Source: Cavia porcellus
Taxonomy: Eukaryota > Chordata > Mammalia > Rodentia > Caviidae
NCBI RefSeq assembly: GCF_034190915.1
Contig: NW_026947485.1
Span: 129,577,337 to 129,641,336 of the forward strand
Direction: 5' to 3'
Length of the DNA: 64,000 nt
The notes under the pieces: generated by a model
What the model saw: only the letters and a program-made list of their open reading frames with translations
Told to the model about the DNA's origin: nothing
Database searches by the model: none
Made by a program: the position numbers and the translations under genes
Shown: positions 1 to 12,720 of the stretch, piece by piece
Layout of the letters: each line of letters opens with the position of its first letter
Numbering within the stretch: position 1 is the first letter of the stretch

Positions 1-1061
1 CGCCAAATATCTATTCCTTTGACGCCATGTGTAAGAAACCTGTGTGGCTAGGGAACTCAGCAAGGTAATTAATAAAATGATTCTCCTGAATCCTTAAAAT
101 CAGTACTGAAAACCACCTCTTACAATTTAAAAGTCATCTATAAATCTTTGCAGTTATGAGTTGTTTTCCCTTTGGAGTCAAGACTGCTTGAGTTAAAACC
201 AACAAACTTTATCTTCACATGTCAACTGAACTGAACCTGAAAAATGTTAAAGCCACCTGCCACTGAAACCATTACAATCAGTTTAATTTTTATCAAGTTT
301 AGCAATTTAATCATGCTCTCAAAATGCTACATATTTTTACAAAACAGGAATTGGTACCCTGGAAAAGCATGAACCAATATCATAGAAACTTGCATCCTAT
401 GATGAATATAATATAAATTAAAATTTTGCCATTTGTAATTTAAGTTTGCTATTTTTCTGATGCTCAGGAAAGATGACCTTTCCCTTATGTATTCTATTTA
501 TTCTTTTAAAAGAGATAAAAACAATTTCATAAATCATTTTCACAGAGCAAAACCAAAGGCTAGAGATATCACTTTACTTATGAGATAGTTTTCAACTTTT
601 ATTATATAGCCACTTATTAAGAAAAACGTATGCTAAACAATTAAATAATTGCTCATTGAACTCTGTTTAAAAATCTATGAGAAGATACATATTTATTATC
701 TCTGTACTCTTATTCCTCAGACAATAACACAAAATTAAATTCTATCAATTGCTTAAAAATGCATTCTTTATAAAGAAAAATTCCTTCATAAAAAGCTTAT
801 TATTATGTTGTTTAAGATTTCTAATTTGGAATGTTTCATTCTAATTTTGCTCTCCTAAATATATGATTAAACTTTTAAATTACTAAGTGGTATTCTAAAA
901 GTACTGTGAGACTTTTTAATGAAATGAAAATAAAATTTCTGCAAAAGTATTACAAATTTATTTTTTTGTACACAGTGATTTCCATTTAGGTATACTTGAT
1001 AAGATTCACTGAGTATATTGTTTTTAACTTAAAGTGACAAGAATTCTACTGGAACTTAATC

Positions 1062-1087
1062 ATTTGCTAATCAATTGATTAGCAAAT
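1062..1087. repeat. 26-bp perfect palindrome with extended inverted arms
   Basis: ATTTGCTAATCAA followed by its exact complement TTGATTAGCAAAT. Beyond it, AAGTGACA (about 1031-1038) and TGTCACTT (1090-1097) are also inverted copies; the left arm carries an extra segment of about 17 bp. It may be a decayed hairpin-like transposon or a chance cruciform. Confidence 0.9.
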
Positions 1088-1880
1088 TCTGTCACTTCAT
1101 CATCATGGTAGTTGAAATAACTAGTAAAATTCAATACAGAAAAAGACCAGAGCAACCACAGAACCAAATAGCCTTTGTAACAAATGATGGTTAGCAGGTT
1201 AGCTAAATTCACTGCTGTATTCCTAAGGAACCAGATTGAAGCCTTACCCTATGGCACCCTTGATGACTGTAAATTCCTTCAAAGCAGCGTCATATTATGC
1301 ATACCAGAAGGTGTACATCATACTTCTGATAAGGATTCATTTGTAACAAAACATAGTTCAATATTTATGACAATAATTGTTCTTCTTGTACTTAGTGGTT
1401 TTATCAGTCTAGTCAAAAGAGTAGATCTTGATTGACTTTCCATTCTGTTGTACATAACTCTATCAATAGTAAACGATTTCTCTTATGGGACTACACCGTG
1501 AGTTTTAATGCTTATATCAGAATAAGTCCCTCAGTCATGTCAGATACTATCCATGTTATGCAGTCATCTTCCCTGAAAGTTCAGAGAGTAAAATCTATAG
1601 CTGCTTATGTCCTTATATAAAATGGTGTAGAGTTTGCATATAGCCTGTTCACATATTTCTATATGCATTAAATCATCTCTAGATTACAACACCAATAACA
1701 ATGTAAATGCTATGCAGTTACTGTACTTATTGCTTAAAGAATAATGGCAAGAGAGAAAGTCTGTACATGAAAAACTTTCCCTCAAATATTCCATTTGTGG
1801 TTCATTGAATTCATGGATGTGCAATCTGCAGATACAGAAGGCCAACTGTATTTATCTTAAACTCCAGTGTCTTTATTTTT

Positions 1881-1970
1881 CTATTATTTTTTTGGTACCA
1901 GGGATCAAACTCATGACCTTGTGCTTTCCAGGTAGGTGCTTGTGCCACTGAGCTAAACCTCTTGCCTCCA
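1881..1970 (-). repeat. ID-like (tRNA-derived) SINE
   Basis: The minus strand reads as a tRNA-like body with TAGCTCAGTGGCACAAG (box A region) and GAGTTTGATCCC (box B), ending GGTACC plus a T/A-rich tail. It is flanked by a 13-bp direct repeat TGTCTTTATTTTT at 1868-1880 and 1971-1983, so it is a complete retroposed insertion. Confidence 0.85.
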
Positions 1971-3550
1971 TGTCTTTATTTTTAACATGAAGAAAAAACA
2001 TTCATGAAACTTATAAAATATATGAAGAAGCTAATTAGATCATAAATGTAAAGTGCCTGCTACCTGATAAGTACCCCAAATGAGGAAATAGTTTGCTTAG
2101 CTCCAGTTTCTAGGTAAGAGGATATAGTTACAACCCGAAGCCAGAGATACTGAGTTCAGGTGAACTGTATGCAATTTGAGGTCCAAATAGTACAAGGAGG
2201 GTTGGGGAGCTTGGGTGACCTCTGACACCACATGGGTTCACGGTTTTTAGAGCACCAGGGAAGACATAATATTGACAAGAGACTCCGTGCCTAAGTGGCT
2301 CAGAAAAACAAACAGAAAGTGTATAAGAAAGAAGAATATGGGAAATTGGTCCTCAGGAGGAATGAGAAACCATGGGTTATCAGCAATGACTGGAGCACCT
2401 GGGACAAGGGAATGCTGTGAGCTTCGTTTTGAGTATCAACAGGCTGGAAGGACTTAAGGACATACGTCTTGTTTATATGCAGATATGACAAAGAGAAAAA
2501 AACAACAACAAATGGTAGACCTTGCTAAGTGCAATGAAGTACAGGGCCCTGGGAAGTTCAGGGCAGGAAGAAATCGCATGAAACAGCCCTGGTGATCTGG
2601 AACACAGATTGCCTCTGCAGACAGGTGGAGGCCAAGCTGTCCGAGGACTGTCTTTTCAGTAGCAAAGACTGAGATGTTGGGGGAGCCTTGCATGGGGGAC
2701 AGGTGACAAGGACTGGAAAAGGGGAGAGAGGGTGTGAGGGAGGGATATGCCAAGGGCCCAAGTTAGTAATCTACTGTGGGATCATACTGGATGGCTAAAG
2801 AACATGAATTTGGTCCACCAAGTGATGAGGACCTAGAGGAAATGATTTTGATACAGGAAAACCAAAGTGAAGCTACTGATTGACAAAACAAATATGGATT
2901 CAGGTGTGTCACAGAACAGGAGATGTGCACATGGTAGTGGCAAAATGGTTAGGTGATTCTTGCTGGGTGAAGGAGGACAGCGGTGAGTATAATGTACTGG
3001 CATAACATTCGTTACTCTGTTTGGAAATGGCACTTACAGGGAAAGAAAGCCTAATAATTATGTCTTCTATTATTCCTGTTTTCATTCATAACTTCTCTGT
3101 GCCCAGAAAGAATCATAATTTGCTCATTTAAAAGTTGCACAAGCTCACTTTAAGATGCACACCACTATTTCTAGTGTTGCTGCAATCCAGTCTTTTTCTA
3201 TCATTTTACTCTCTAATTCAGGCTTGTGTTTTAGACATGCGACTGCCATTTTTCTAATTTTCTTAGGAATTGAAAACCTTGAATATTGATACATTTCAGT
3301 ATAATGGTGGATGTGACACAACAGTGTTATACAAAAGTACAGTTTCCCCTTACTTGACGTCTCTAAAAAAAATTATTTCAGATAGATTGGTAAAGCAATG
3401 CAATAACTTGCCTGCTGCTAATCGCATGGATTGTTGATACATGCAGTTGGTTTACATCCTTCTGCCAACATTTGAGTAGGAAACAAGCTTCACTGGACTG
3501 GAGCAATGACTAGGTTTCCTGAGGACATCCTTCTAATTACAAATACTCAC

Positions 3551-3690
3551 TTGAGCTCTTCAACAAGATCCTTGGTATAAGTCCGTCATTACACAGTAGG
3601 GTTTCCAGAAGGAGATTCCAGTTACAGCCTGGCTGGGATAAGAGCAGTTTCAACTGACCCTCGGCTTTCAGTCCTCCAGCGGATGGAGCC
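3551..3690 (-). CDS. KIAA0825: KIAA0825 internal coding exon (most downstream one in window)
   Basis: This exon is 140 bp, phase 2 in, phase 1 out. The donor is CTCAA|GTGAGT. The acceptor is TTGCATTTTGAAAG, which is unusual because purines precede the AG. After completing an Arg codon the exon encodes [19 protein letters not shown], then a Trp-containing helix ([11 protein letters not shown]) and ends with RILLKSS and one base of Lys. The [13 protein letters not shown] and [10 protein letters not shown] blocks match the recalled human protein. No Met-initiated ORF covers it. The next coding exon must lie below position 1; I searched 1-3550 on the minus strand by eye and saw none. Confidence 0.88.
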
Positions 3691-5024
3691 CTTTCAAAAT
3701 GCAAGATAAAGATGGAGTAATGAAGTTAATTTATCTATGAAATTAATAGCCTTAAAGTACAGATGTAATGCTAACTCTGTTAAATGTCAGTTCCTCCCAG
3801 ATTACTCTGAAAATGCTTTCATGCTTACTTACTTTAGGGTTGCTCAGGGAAGGAATTACATTTAATCTCTACTAGCTAAAAGCAAATTAGCATTTGGTAG
3901 CCTGCCAAATTTAAAACTGATACAAAATAACCATGCCTATATTTCACAGAACTATGTCTATTTCAGTTTCATGAAGAAAAGAAAAATCATTTATGAATTT
4001 ATTTCAAATACGTTTATTTGTTCATTTATCAAAAGCATGAGTGCCTACTATATGCTATTGACTCTCTTTGCTGTTCATGGAAAAAAGTTTCAGTGGGCTT
4101 TGAATACTTCATAATTTCCCATGTACAGTGATGAATGGTCAAACTAAAGGAATTCAAAATTTCTGCCAAGAGTCAATTGTAATCTAAGTATTTAATAGGT
4201 AATGCCTTAATTGGACATGCAGTCATCAGAACTTCTACTAATAGTCATACTGATGCCTATCTGGGCAATTACCTTATCAAGAAAAAACAATTTCAAGATA
4301 AATAAGCTTCTTATAAAATTATCATCAGCGCTGAACAGAAAACAGAAATCAAATACTCCCATATTACCACTGTCACTTACCAATGTATTGGCAGGAAACG
4401 AGAAAGTAAAGTAGGAATTACAAACTGATAAAATTATTTACTTTTTCTTTTTAACATCTCAATGTTTACATTGTTGAAAGATCACAAGATGAGAAATTAA
4501 TTTGCAACAACAACAGAGCAGGCAATGGTCAGCCACTAACTCAGTGGTGATCACAGCGACAAGGATCGTGGGACTAGAGTGGCTCTGGAATGGGAAGATG
4601 TGACTGAGACGTGTGAATGGGAAACTGCGTGTTGAGATCAGAGCAAAGGCTGTCACTGACTGAGTCCATTTGCAGCACTGTCTTCGGGGAATACAGCTAA
4701 GTAATGAGTCTTCCAGTTGCCAACATGGTCTAAACCTCTGGTTTTCAGAGATTAACCCAGACCAGGAGCATCAGTATCCCCTGAGAACTTGCTAGAAATG
4801 CATACTCTCATGCCTCATCCCATTGAATCATGGAAATAGGATCCAGAAATGTGTTTTAACAGGCCCTCTGCATGCTAAACTTTAGGACCCACTGGTGTGG
4901 GTGGTGCTTTCTAGAAAACACATACCATAAACAGAACTAGTTAGCACTTTTTTGTTTCTGTGCCTTTGTACCAAGCTCAGCCTTGGCTGCTATCTACAAC
5001 AGACACCAAATTCATGTTAAAAAA

Positions 5025-5450
5025 TAATCTCAACCTGATGGTGTTTGGAGGTGGTTGGGAGGTAACTGTGCGATGAGGGTGGAACCCTGCCAAGGGGATT
5101 AGTGCCCTTACTGGAACAGGCCAGAGAGCTAGCTTACCCTTTTTCTACCACAAAGATAAAAAAGTTGCCTATTGGCAACTTGCAAGAAGGCCCTCACCAG
5201 ACCTAGACTATGTTGATAGCCCACATGTTAGACTGTCAGGCTTTCAGAATTGTAAGAAAGAAATGTCTCTTTTTCGAACCAGTTAGGGACTTGAGACATA
5301 ACTCAGCGACACAGTGCCTGCTTGGCAAGTGCAAGGTCCTGAGTTCAACTCCCAGTATCCCCTCACCCACAAATATTACCTCTTCTTCAAACCATTAGCT
5401 TATGATACATTTGTTACAGCAGACTGGTCTAACTAGCACACCATTTACCC
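5025..5450 (+). mobile_element. MST-type MaLR solo LTR, split by SINE
   Basis: GATGGTGTTTGGAGGTGGTT, GGGAGGTAACTGTGCGATGA, GGATTAGTGCCCTTA and GGCCCTCACCAGACCTAGAC follow the MST LTR layout. After the nested SINE the end resumes with a TTGTTACAGCAG-type sequence. No internal retroviral region is present. Confidence 0.75.
5286..5365 (+). repeat. ID-like SINE nested in an LTR
   Basis: A diverged tRNA-like body: ATAACTCAGCGACACAGTG (box A region) and GAGTTCAACTCCC (box B), ending CAGTATCCC. It interrupts the MaLR-type LTR whose two parts lie on either side, so it inserted after that LTR. Confidence 0.65.
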
Positions 5451-8360
5451 AGTGAAGCCTGTGAACTTTTACATTAATCCTATCCAATCTTGGGCTGGAA
5501 GCGAAATTTCCACTTTCCCTGAGAGATAGTGGCCTTTATTCTGAATTACAGCACTTGTGGTAAGCACAAACATTTCAGCTTTTTACAACTTCATCAAAGC
5601 TTTATCTCTCCACCCGATTTGAGGACCTCTCCTAAAGCTTCTACCACTGAATTAAACACATTTAAAGCATGACTATTAGCTGACTGACTTGCTTAGTCAT
5701 AAATGGGTAGACTTACTCTTTTAAAAAGAAGCAATGCTGAAAGGTTAAGTTTTATTATATGAGAGGATTCAAACATATAAAATGAAGAAGGAGGTAAAGG
5801 GAAAGAAGGGAAGGGGAAAGGGAGAAAAATGAACATTAGCTATAATTAGTGTCTCTTAGTCTTTGAAAAGGAAGCTTATTGTTAATATCAATTGGAGAAT
5901 TTTTTCCAATATCTAGTACCCTGAGTAACTACTCTGAAGATGAAATATGCAATGATTAATGCTTGTTATTATCCTATTATTGTGTTATGAAATTCTGTTG
6001 TAGCTTTTTTCCATAAAAGGGAAAAAAATGAAGAAATGTTTTCCACTTGGCTTAGCGTTAAAAATATTGCAAAACCTTATGATGCACAAAATCCCTCATC
6101 CTGTGCTTGAACCTTGGACCAATTCTAACTTCTCATGTGAAGATCTGAGAACAAAGAATCAGGATAACTGCTTGAGTACTTGATGAGCAGTGTCAGGTAG
6201 GGAAACTACTGCCCAGGTGGGGGGTGAAGAGAGAAGAGGAGACGCACTTAAGGTTTGGGTTGGCGGAATCAACCCACTATTTCTGAGCATCCCAGGGTAA
6301 TTACTCCCCCAGATCGTGGGAGCTTTTGCAGGAGTTTCAAATATAGTACCAAAAAGTTAAAAGACCATCCTTGCTTCCATCCTAAACCCCAAGTGCTGAC
6401 TTCTCAAAGACCTCATGGTGTGTAGCAGATGAAAATCAGTCAGTTGGTATCCGGCCTATTAAAACTGACTTGCTGTTAGAATATTTCCTATCTGCATATT
6501 ATGTTCAAATTGAGTGCTGATGTAAGGGAACAACTGAAGGATGGTTTGACTGGAATGTACAGGGAGAGATCTGGGAGAGAAAGTCAGAAGTCATAACTCA
6601 GGCTCTGGAGGGCACTGGGGTTCAGGGGTGAGGATTTTGCACCTGTCACAGAGTGTAAGAGAGGAGCTCTCTGAGCTGTATGCAAAGTGGGGAATGTACT
6701 GGAGCTGGCTAGTGGTTTACCCAGCCCTTTAGTTATATAATAAAACATAATCATTTGAATGTCACTCCATTCCACTTTATCTGGATACCTGGTTATAAAT
6801 AAAATCTCTCATTTAGCAGATGGGAAACTATTTGTTGAAATGTACCTCAATTCTTGGATCTTTCAACTTATCACAATTTTGAAATGTACAGTAGAATGAC
6901 TCACTATGAGGAAAAATAAAATAGTACAAACATTCCTCAATCACTGAGCGCTGGGTAATAAATGCATTGAGGAATCTGTGTTGGGCATATGGAGAAGCAT
7001 ATGTTCCCTCATCCTCTGAGCTGTGGAGCTGTGAATGTGAGATTAGGCTCAAAAATGACAGAAAGGGAAATTTTATATATATTATATTTATAATGTATAT
7101 GTAGGTATCACATATGTACATATTGAAGTCCATTGTAATACAGAGAAGGGGCTGAAATTTTTAAGTCCAACAGAATTCGCATATTTTGAATCAGAAGGCA
7201 AAACAAATTTTTGGCTGGATCATATTAACATTATACTCTAATATATGCTGAATTTCTGGGACATGAATTAGCTTAAAGAAATTTGAAATCAAAGATGTAA
7301 TGCAGAGCAACCATTATTTGCTTATGAAACTAACAAGTGATTGTAATAGAATGAATCATCATGAGAAAGCTGTGTGTAGCTGTGTTTATAAAAATTCATT
7401 AAGTAGCTCATTATAGTTTCTGCAGTTTGGGGGTAAGCATTCATCTTCAGTAGAAAATTAAAAAAGAAGTCTTGGCTCTCACAGTGCACAGTGTCCCAAC
7501 TTCTGACTCAATTGTAAAAGTTCAGGCCATGAGAAGGCTCTGCAGGAGTTTCAGGATGTGATCTGAATGGGGCTGCTGCTCTGGGGTCATATGGGATGGG
7601 ATTCATTCATCCTAGCATATGTGTATCATGCAGAAGCTACCAGATGCATAGAGCATTGGGGTTAATATCCAGCGGTGCTAGGGAACCAACCTTCAAAATT
7701 TGATAATTACTTTGAGCCAAGATCAAATTTTTGGTCCCAATAGATAAACCACATGTGTCTGGGAACCAAGGCACGCAAGTAGGAGGAGTGTTCTCACACA
7801 AGCTCCTGATGATCGGCTTGAGAAGCTTGTCTTGCTATCCCAATAACCCTACAGACTCTGAAAAGTGGAAGTCCTTGTTTCCATGGTAAGTGGAATATTC
7901 GCACCTCTACAAGGGGACAATTTGGGATCCTATGGAAACTAAAATTACAGTTGTCCTTGGGTCATGTTTGGCTGCATTGGCAAAGGTGAGTAACCCTAAT
8001 CATCATGAGGTGGAGTGGCTGTTACATCAGGTGAACAGGGAGTAGTATCTGTTACTCGGGGGTTTGTCAGGGCATGTGTTGATGCTCTGACAATGGATCA
8101 CAGCCATCAGCAAGAGGGTGCAGCAATGACAGTCTGGTGAGGGAATGGTGACCATAGATTCAGCTCCTTGAAGAGGAAGGCCTGAGTGACTCCACAGGGC
8201 AAAAACATAAGCCAGCAGATAGGATGGTCAACAGTGAGCGGAAGATCATCTAGGTGGTAGAAGAATATAATGACAAATATTACTTAGATACTCAGAAATA
8301 ACTGCAGGAGGGAATACTCTGGTTTGGCCCACTAACCCTTATGTAAGTAAACTAACTTAC

Positions 8361-8483
8361 TTCCTTCCTTCTTCCTTCCTTCCTTCCTTCCTTCCTTCCT
8401 TCCTTCCTTCCTTCTTCTTTCCTTCCTTCCTTCCTTCCTTCCTTCCTTCCTTCCTTCCTTCCTTCCTTCCTTCCTTTCTTTCT
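8361..8483. repeat. TTCC/GGAA microsatellite
   Basis: About 120 bp of TTCC units with two small interruptions (CTTCTT near 8413). On the minus strand, the sense of KIAA0825, it reads GGAA/GAAGG. It explains a 63-codon low-complexity ORF on that strand. Confidence 0.98.
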
Positions 8484-8689
8484 ATTTTAAAAAGAAAAAA
8501 ACAATAAAAACAATGATACAAAATTTCAAAACAACAGGAGAGTAACAATGGTTAACGTTGCGTATTATTATCTTCAAAATAGGTGCTCAGATTATAAGAT
8601 GTAGGCATAAAAACTTGATCAAATAATATAAGCACAAATCTTTCTTTTCAATGAATTAATATAAATCAATAGTACAACAGTCTTAACTA

Positions 8690-9090
8690 TCTTGTGTGTG
8701 TATATATATATATATTTTTTCCCTTTTCTCTTCCTTCACTCCTTTTCCCTACCCTAGGTCCCTTTCCTTTTGAACAGTATCTTCCCATTTCACAATATCT
8801 ATCATAAATTTTGAGTCTTATTTACTCTTTCAGTTTCTAGGGAGACAATAAGACGTTTATATATACAAGTCTAGTTTATTTCCTTTCTGAGTATGGTCTC
8901 AAGTTACATCTATTTACCTTTAAAGCCTTGATCTGATCCTTCTTTATAGCTCAGAAATACTCTATTTTATAAAAATACCACATCTTTTTTATGCATTCCT
9001 TGGGTGACAAGCATTTGAGTTGTTTTCAATTTAGCTACTACAAGTAGTGTTGCTATAAACATTGTGCACATACATTGCTGCAGTTATAGC
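8690..9090 (-). mobile_element. L1 3' end, antisense copy
   Basis: On the minus strand this shows the same 3'UTR blocks as the plus-strand L1 ends: the GTAAATAGATGTAACTTGAGACCATA region, a purine tract (GGAAGAGAAAAGGGAAAA) and then a TATA/CACA microsatellite at 8694-8716 followed by AAGATAGTTAAGA. The ORF2 part is minimal. Boundaries are approximate. Confidence 0.7.
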
Positions 9091-9480
9091 CAGCCGTCAC
9101 CTCAGGAGTCAGTGAGAGCTTCATGTGGGGAATGGGCACATCTCAGCCGGTGAAGGGGGCATCACCACAGATACTGTCAATGCCCACACCATCCTTGCCC
9201 TTACCTCCCAGTTCACACTGGCTTGACTAAAGGACAAATGATGCTTGGAGGCTGAATTTCTCTACCTTTCCACAAGACAGGCTGTTTGAGCTAAGGTATT
9301 AAAACCCACGAAGCAACCCTCAATCAATGACTGGTGGGAGCTCTATAAATACCTCGGGATCCTTGCTCCCCTGTGTTTTACAGTGGTTCTCAGAAGCTCC
9401 CAGAATATTCAAATTCTGGTCACTCCCTTGATAGTTGATTTGTTACTTACCGGCTCCCTTTCCATTATTCCCTCCACGTA
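9085..9480 (+). repeat. Unclassified retroposed or LTR-like segment ending in A50
   Basis: This is moderately GC-rich sequence with a TATA-like CTCTATAAATACC at about 9340, running directly into a pure A tract. The TATA-like block and flanking text suggest an LTR relic, while the A tract suggests a retroposed 3' end. I cannot decide between them and see no coding frame. Confidence 0.3.
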
Positions 9481-9482
9481 GG

Positions 9483-9532
<50 letters not shown>
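9483..9532. repeat. Pure A50 tract
   Basis: Fifty consecutive A residues without interruption, immediately after the segment at 9085-9480 and before ordinary AT-rich DNA. Confidence 0.98.
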
Positions 9533-9534
<2 letters not shown>

Positions 9535-11506
9535 ACATTCAGGTGAATCTTTGTCTCAGGGTGTGTTTCTTAAAAAAACCCAAACTGAGACATGTGTAAA
9601 GATATCTGCTGTTTATACCACTTAAATCTTTGTTTCAAAAATATTCAGAAACTAATCTAGGCCATTTATCTAACAAATGTAGCTGTTGGACTATGAGTAC
9701 AAGTCTTTGTGACTTCAAAATCAAAGTTCATTCCTTTACTCCATGTTTTCTTTCCTACTTGATCTGATAGTAATTTGGTAGATAAATTGTATTTTCTCAT
9801 ATTGAGGATGTTTGGCTCTATTCAACCTTGTGACTGAAGATACCATGCTTTTGATCTAAAATCAAGTTAATAAAGACAGGGTTGATTGACAAACTGAACT
9901 CATGTTATACAAGGTATATATGGAACGATATTGGTCAGACAATCCTAGCCTGGTTATGGGGTGCAATGCCTACCAGAGACGCTGGTATATTGCACCACGT
10001 TACATGGTTCAGAAAACAAATATAATGATATAACTAAGGAGAAATTGAGGGTAAAACCCTAGTGTGGGAAAACAAAAGCAGAAATTCCAATATTACCGTA
10101 CAAATGAACAAGCTTTTCCATAAACTTATTCTTCATTTTTTCTAAGAAAATACAAATATTTAAAGCAAGTTTGTCGTTCTGTCTCTAAGAAAATAATTTC
10201 AGTACTTGAAAAAAAGTTAAGAGGGGATTCAAAATATTTGCTGCATTACTTTAAACAAAAGTGTAGAAATTAAATGGAGTTCTAGCATTTAAAATATTTG
10301 CATATATTTTAATCTCTATAATGGGTATAGGCAAGTGTCTATGATCTATATACAGAATTTACAGGTCATTTAATAAATAAAATTAAGTGAGCATCACCTG
10401 CAGGCTTTAATATACAACTTGCCTTGATTTTTATTCTGTTAAAGTAGTTGAGAAAGTCTTATTTCTGCAAGGTTAGTTATACCTATACTACACATTATGC
10501 AACTTAGAGCACAGGTGCTCAATCTAGGAATCCTTGTACTGATTCCTGATTTTGGTAAATTAACCCTTTTCCGTGGGACTCATTTTCTAAAAATATCACC
10601 CAGATGTAATATACACAATTCACCCACCCACATTTCAATGCTACACAAGTTAATATATCCCATTTCTAAAAATATATCCTAATCTAAATTTAATATAAAT
10701 ATAATATAATATTTTAACCAACAGTTTGTGGCTCTCTCCAAAGTGTTAATCCAGCACCTGAGTTGCTAAGGTACTAGACACTACTGAATCACTCAGCCAG
10801 CTCTCCGGAAGAGCGGGAGTTATCTCTCTGAGCCCTTGACTATTATCAGTCCCATCCACCAAATGACACCCTGTGATACGGAGTTCAAGAAAGGTCTCCC
10901 CAGGAGACACACTTCTGAAAAGTGCAGAGACCTAGTGAGAAAGCAGTTCAATATGTTTTCCACCTTATCACACTCATAGTAGGTCCTTTTCACAGGTTTA
11001 GATAATTGATAAAAATCTGCCACTTTCTGACACGCGTAATTCTTCACCAGCCCATCAGTTATGAGTGATTGGTTACAGACACTCAAACACATTTACTCCT
11101 CATAACCACTCATGAGATTATCTCAGAAGTTAAGGGAAGATGTTTCAGATGGTGTCAATACACATTGGTACAGCATGCTCTTTTCAAGTAGATCAATAAG
11201 ATCGTATTGTATTTATGTCTGTGTCTTCCACAAAATCTAAACTGAAACTGACGCTCATGTAGATTAACTTTCTGCGATCTCATAACTAAGTAAGTACACA
11301 AATCACACCTATCAACTGTGAAAATTTATCATTATTTTTGTTATCACATTGCTTTCTATAGAATTATTTACATAGCTTTATTATAGAAGGAGAAAGATGG
11401 AAACAATAAGATATCTAAGTACATAAAGTAACTAGCTGAGCTGATATGGCTCTTTCTTTTTAATAACTACTCCACAGACACTGATTTTCCCTCTGAATTT
11501 TTTTTT

Positions 11507-11535
11507 TGTTGTTGTTGTTGTTGTTGTTGTTGTTC
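11507..11535. repeat. TTG trinucleotide microsatellite
   Basis: About nine TTG units follow a run of T. Confidence 0.95.
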
Positions 11536-12060
11536 AGAGATCCAGCTGCTTGTCTATGAACACTGGAGCAGCCCCTGAAGGACTTTGGTGTAGCTGGCTC
11601 ACGTTACTTTTCCCCTAGCTGTTGGCTCTACCTCAGCAGACATCCCACCAGAGTAGAAAATTTCTGAGCTTTGACTTCAGACCTGTGTCCCAGCTTCTCG
11701 TAGCCCCTGGGAGATCAGCTTCTTCTGTCCTTGTCTCTAAATGTTCTCCTCATCAAGATTCTGCCTCTCATGCCTGAGCTTTATGACTCAGATCAAAAGC
11801 TTAGATCCGTTAACACAACACTTATCCAATGCATTACCACTCTAAATTCACTTGCTCATTCCTTCCCTCATCTGCCCAACTACTATTTACAGCTCACTTT
11901 TACGTGACCATGGAGACACAAGAGTAAATGGAAAACAGACTATGAAATTCCTATAGAACATCATGGAGGATACAAACATAGTTTAAATAATCTTTCCAAG
12001 TTAAATAACCTTTCCAATTTCAAGATAAAATTGAAATTATGAAAAGTCAATGAAGGAAAA

Positions 12061-12202
12061 GCCAGGTGTGATGGTGCATGCCTGTAATCCCAGCACTCGG
12101 GAGACTGAGGCAGGAGGATCCTTGCGAGTTCAAGACCAACCTCTCTAGGCTACAAAGTGAGCTCAAGGCCAGCCTGAACTGCACAGTAAGGCACAAAAAG
12201 AC
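12061..12202 (+). repeat. B1 (7SL-derived) SINE
   Basis: The text GCCAGGTGTGATGGTGCATG, GTAATCCCAGCACTCGGGAG and GAGTTCAAGACCAACC matches B1, including the rodent internal duplication (GTGAGCTCAAGGCCAGCCTG). It runs directly into a GAAA repeat that replaces its A-rich tail. Confidence 0.9.
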
Positions 12203-12215
12203 AAGAAAGAAAGAG

Positions 12216-12274
<59 letters not shown>

Positions 12275-12306
12275 GAAAGAAAGAAAGAAAGAAAAAGAAA
12301 AGAAAG
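12203..12306. repeat. GAAA microsatellite on a B1 tail
   Basis: About 100 bp of GAAA units with minor interruptions replace the A-rich tail of the B1 at 12061. It gives rise to low-complexity ORFs on both strands that should be ignored. Confidence 0.97.
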
Positions 12307-12399
12307 GTCAGTGAAAGAAAAGCAAAAATTTCTTTTAGTGCATGCAGCAAAAAGAAGTAAACTAGTCCTTGGGGTTGATGAAAAGCTTCTCTGCAGTCA

Positions 12400-12720
12400 T
12401 ATTTAAACTGAAATATGAAGAGAAGTTGACATCAGTGAGGTGATAAAGATATTTTGGGGTAAGGGAAATGCATGTGCAAAGATCTTGCAGCAGAGGGGAG
12501 CATTCCATGTTAATTAAATAGAAAAAGGCCAATGTGTAGAAAGCAGTGGATATCAGGGGAGTTTGGAGAGTTGAATAAGAGACATGTCTATCTAGATACG
12601 ATAGGCTATGCCAGATTTAAAAAAATATTATTTAAAGACAATCCTTATGGGAGTGTTTTAAGCCAAAGCATGACATGGTAAATTTTAGATTATAAAAATA
12701 ATTTTGGGTGAGAGAAAGCA
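12400..12720 (-). repeat. Possible ancient LINE fragment
   Basis: GCATGTGCAAAGATCTTGCA, GGGGAGCATTCCATG and TTTTAAGCCAAAGCATGACA resemble a common ancient mammalian interspersed repeat, possibly L2 in antisense. The family was assigned from memory and is uncertain. Confidence 0.35.

Larger units (their letters stand above)
1..3550. other. KIAA0825: Partial intron of KIAA0825
   Basis: AT-rich intronic DNA downstream of the last visible exon, containing the palindrome at 1062 and the SINE at 1881. ORFs at 1184-1435 and 2272-3033 have no recognised domain or splice-consistent frame. I see no KIAA0825 exon here. Confidence 0.7.

Noticed and set aside
1184..1620. Two adjacent plus-strand ORFs of 83 and 62 codons
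   Set aside because: They have no recognised domain, no convincing codon pattern, and lie in an intron antisense to the gene. They could be a fragment of an old repeat, but nothing supports a gene.
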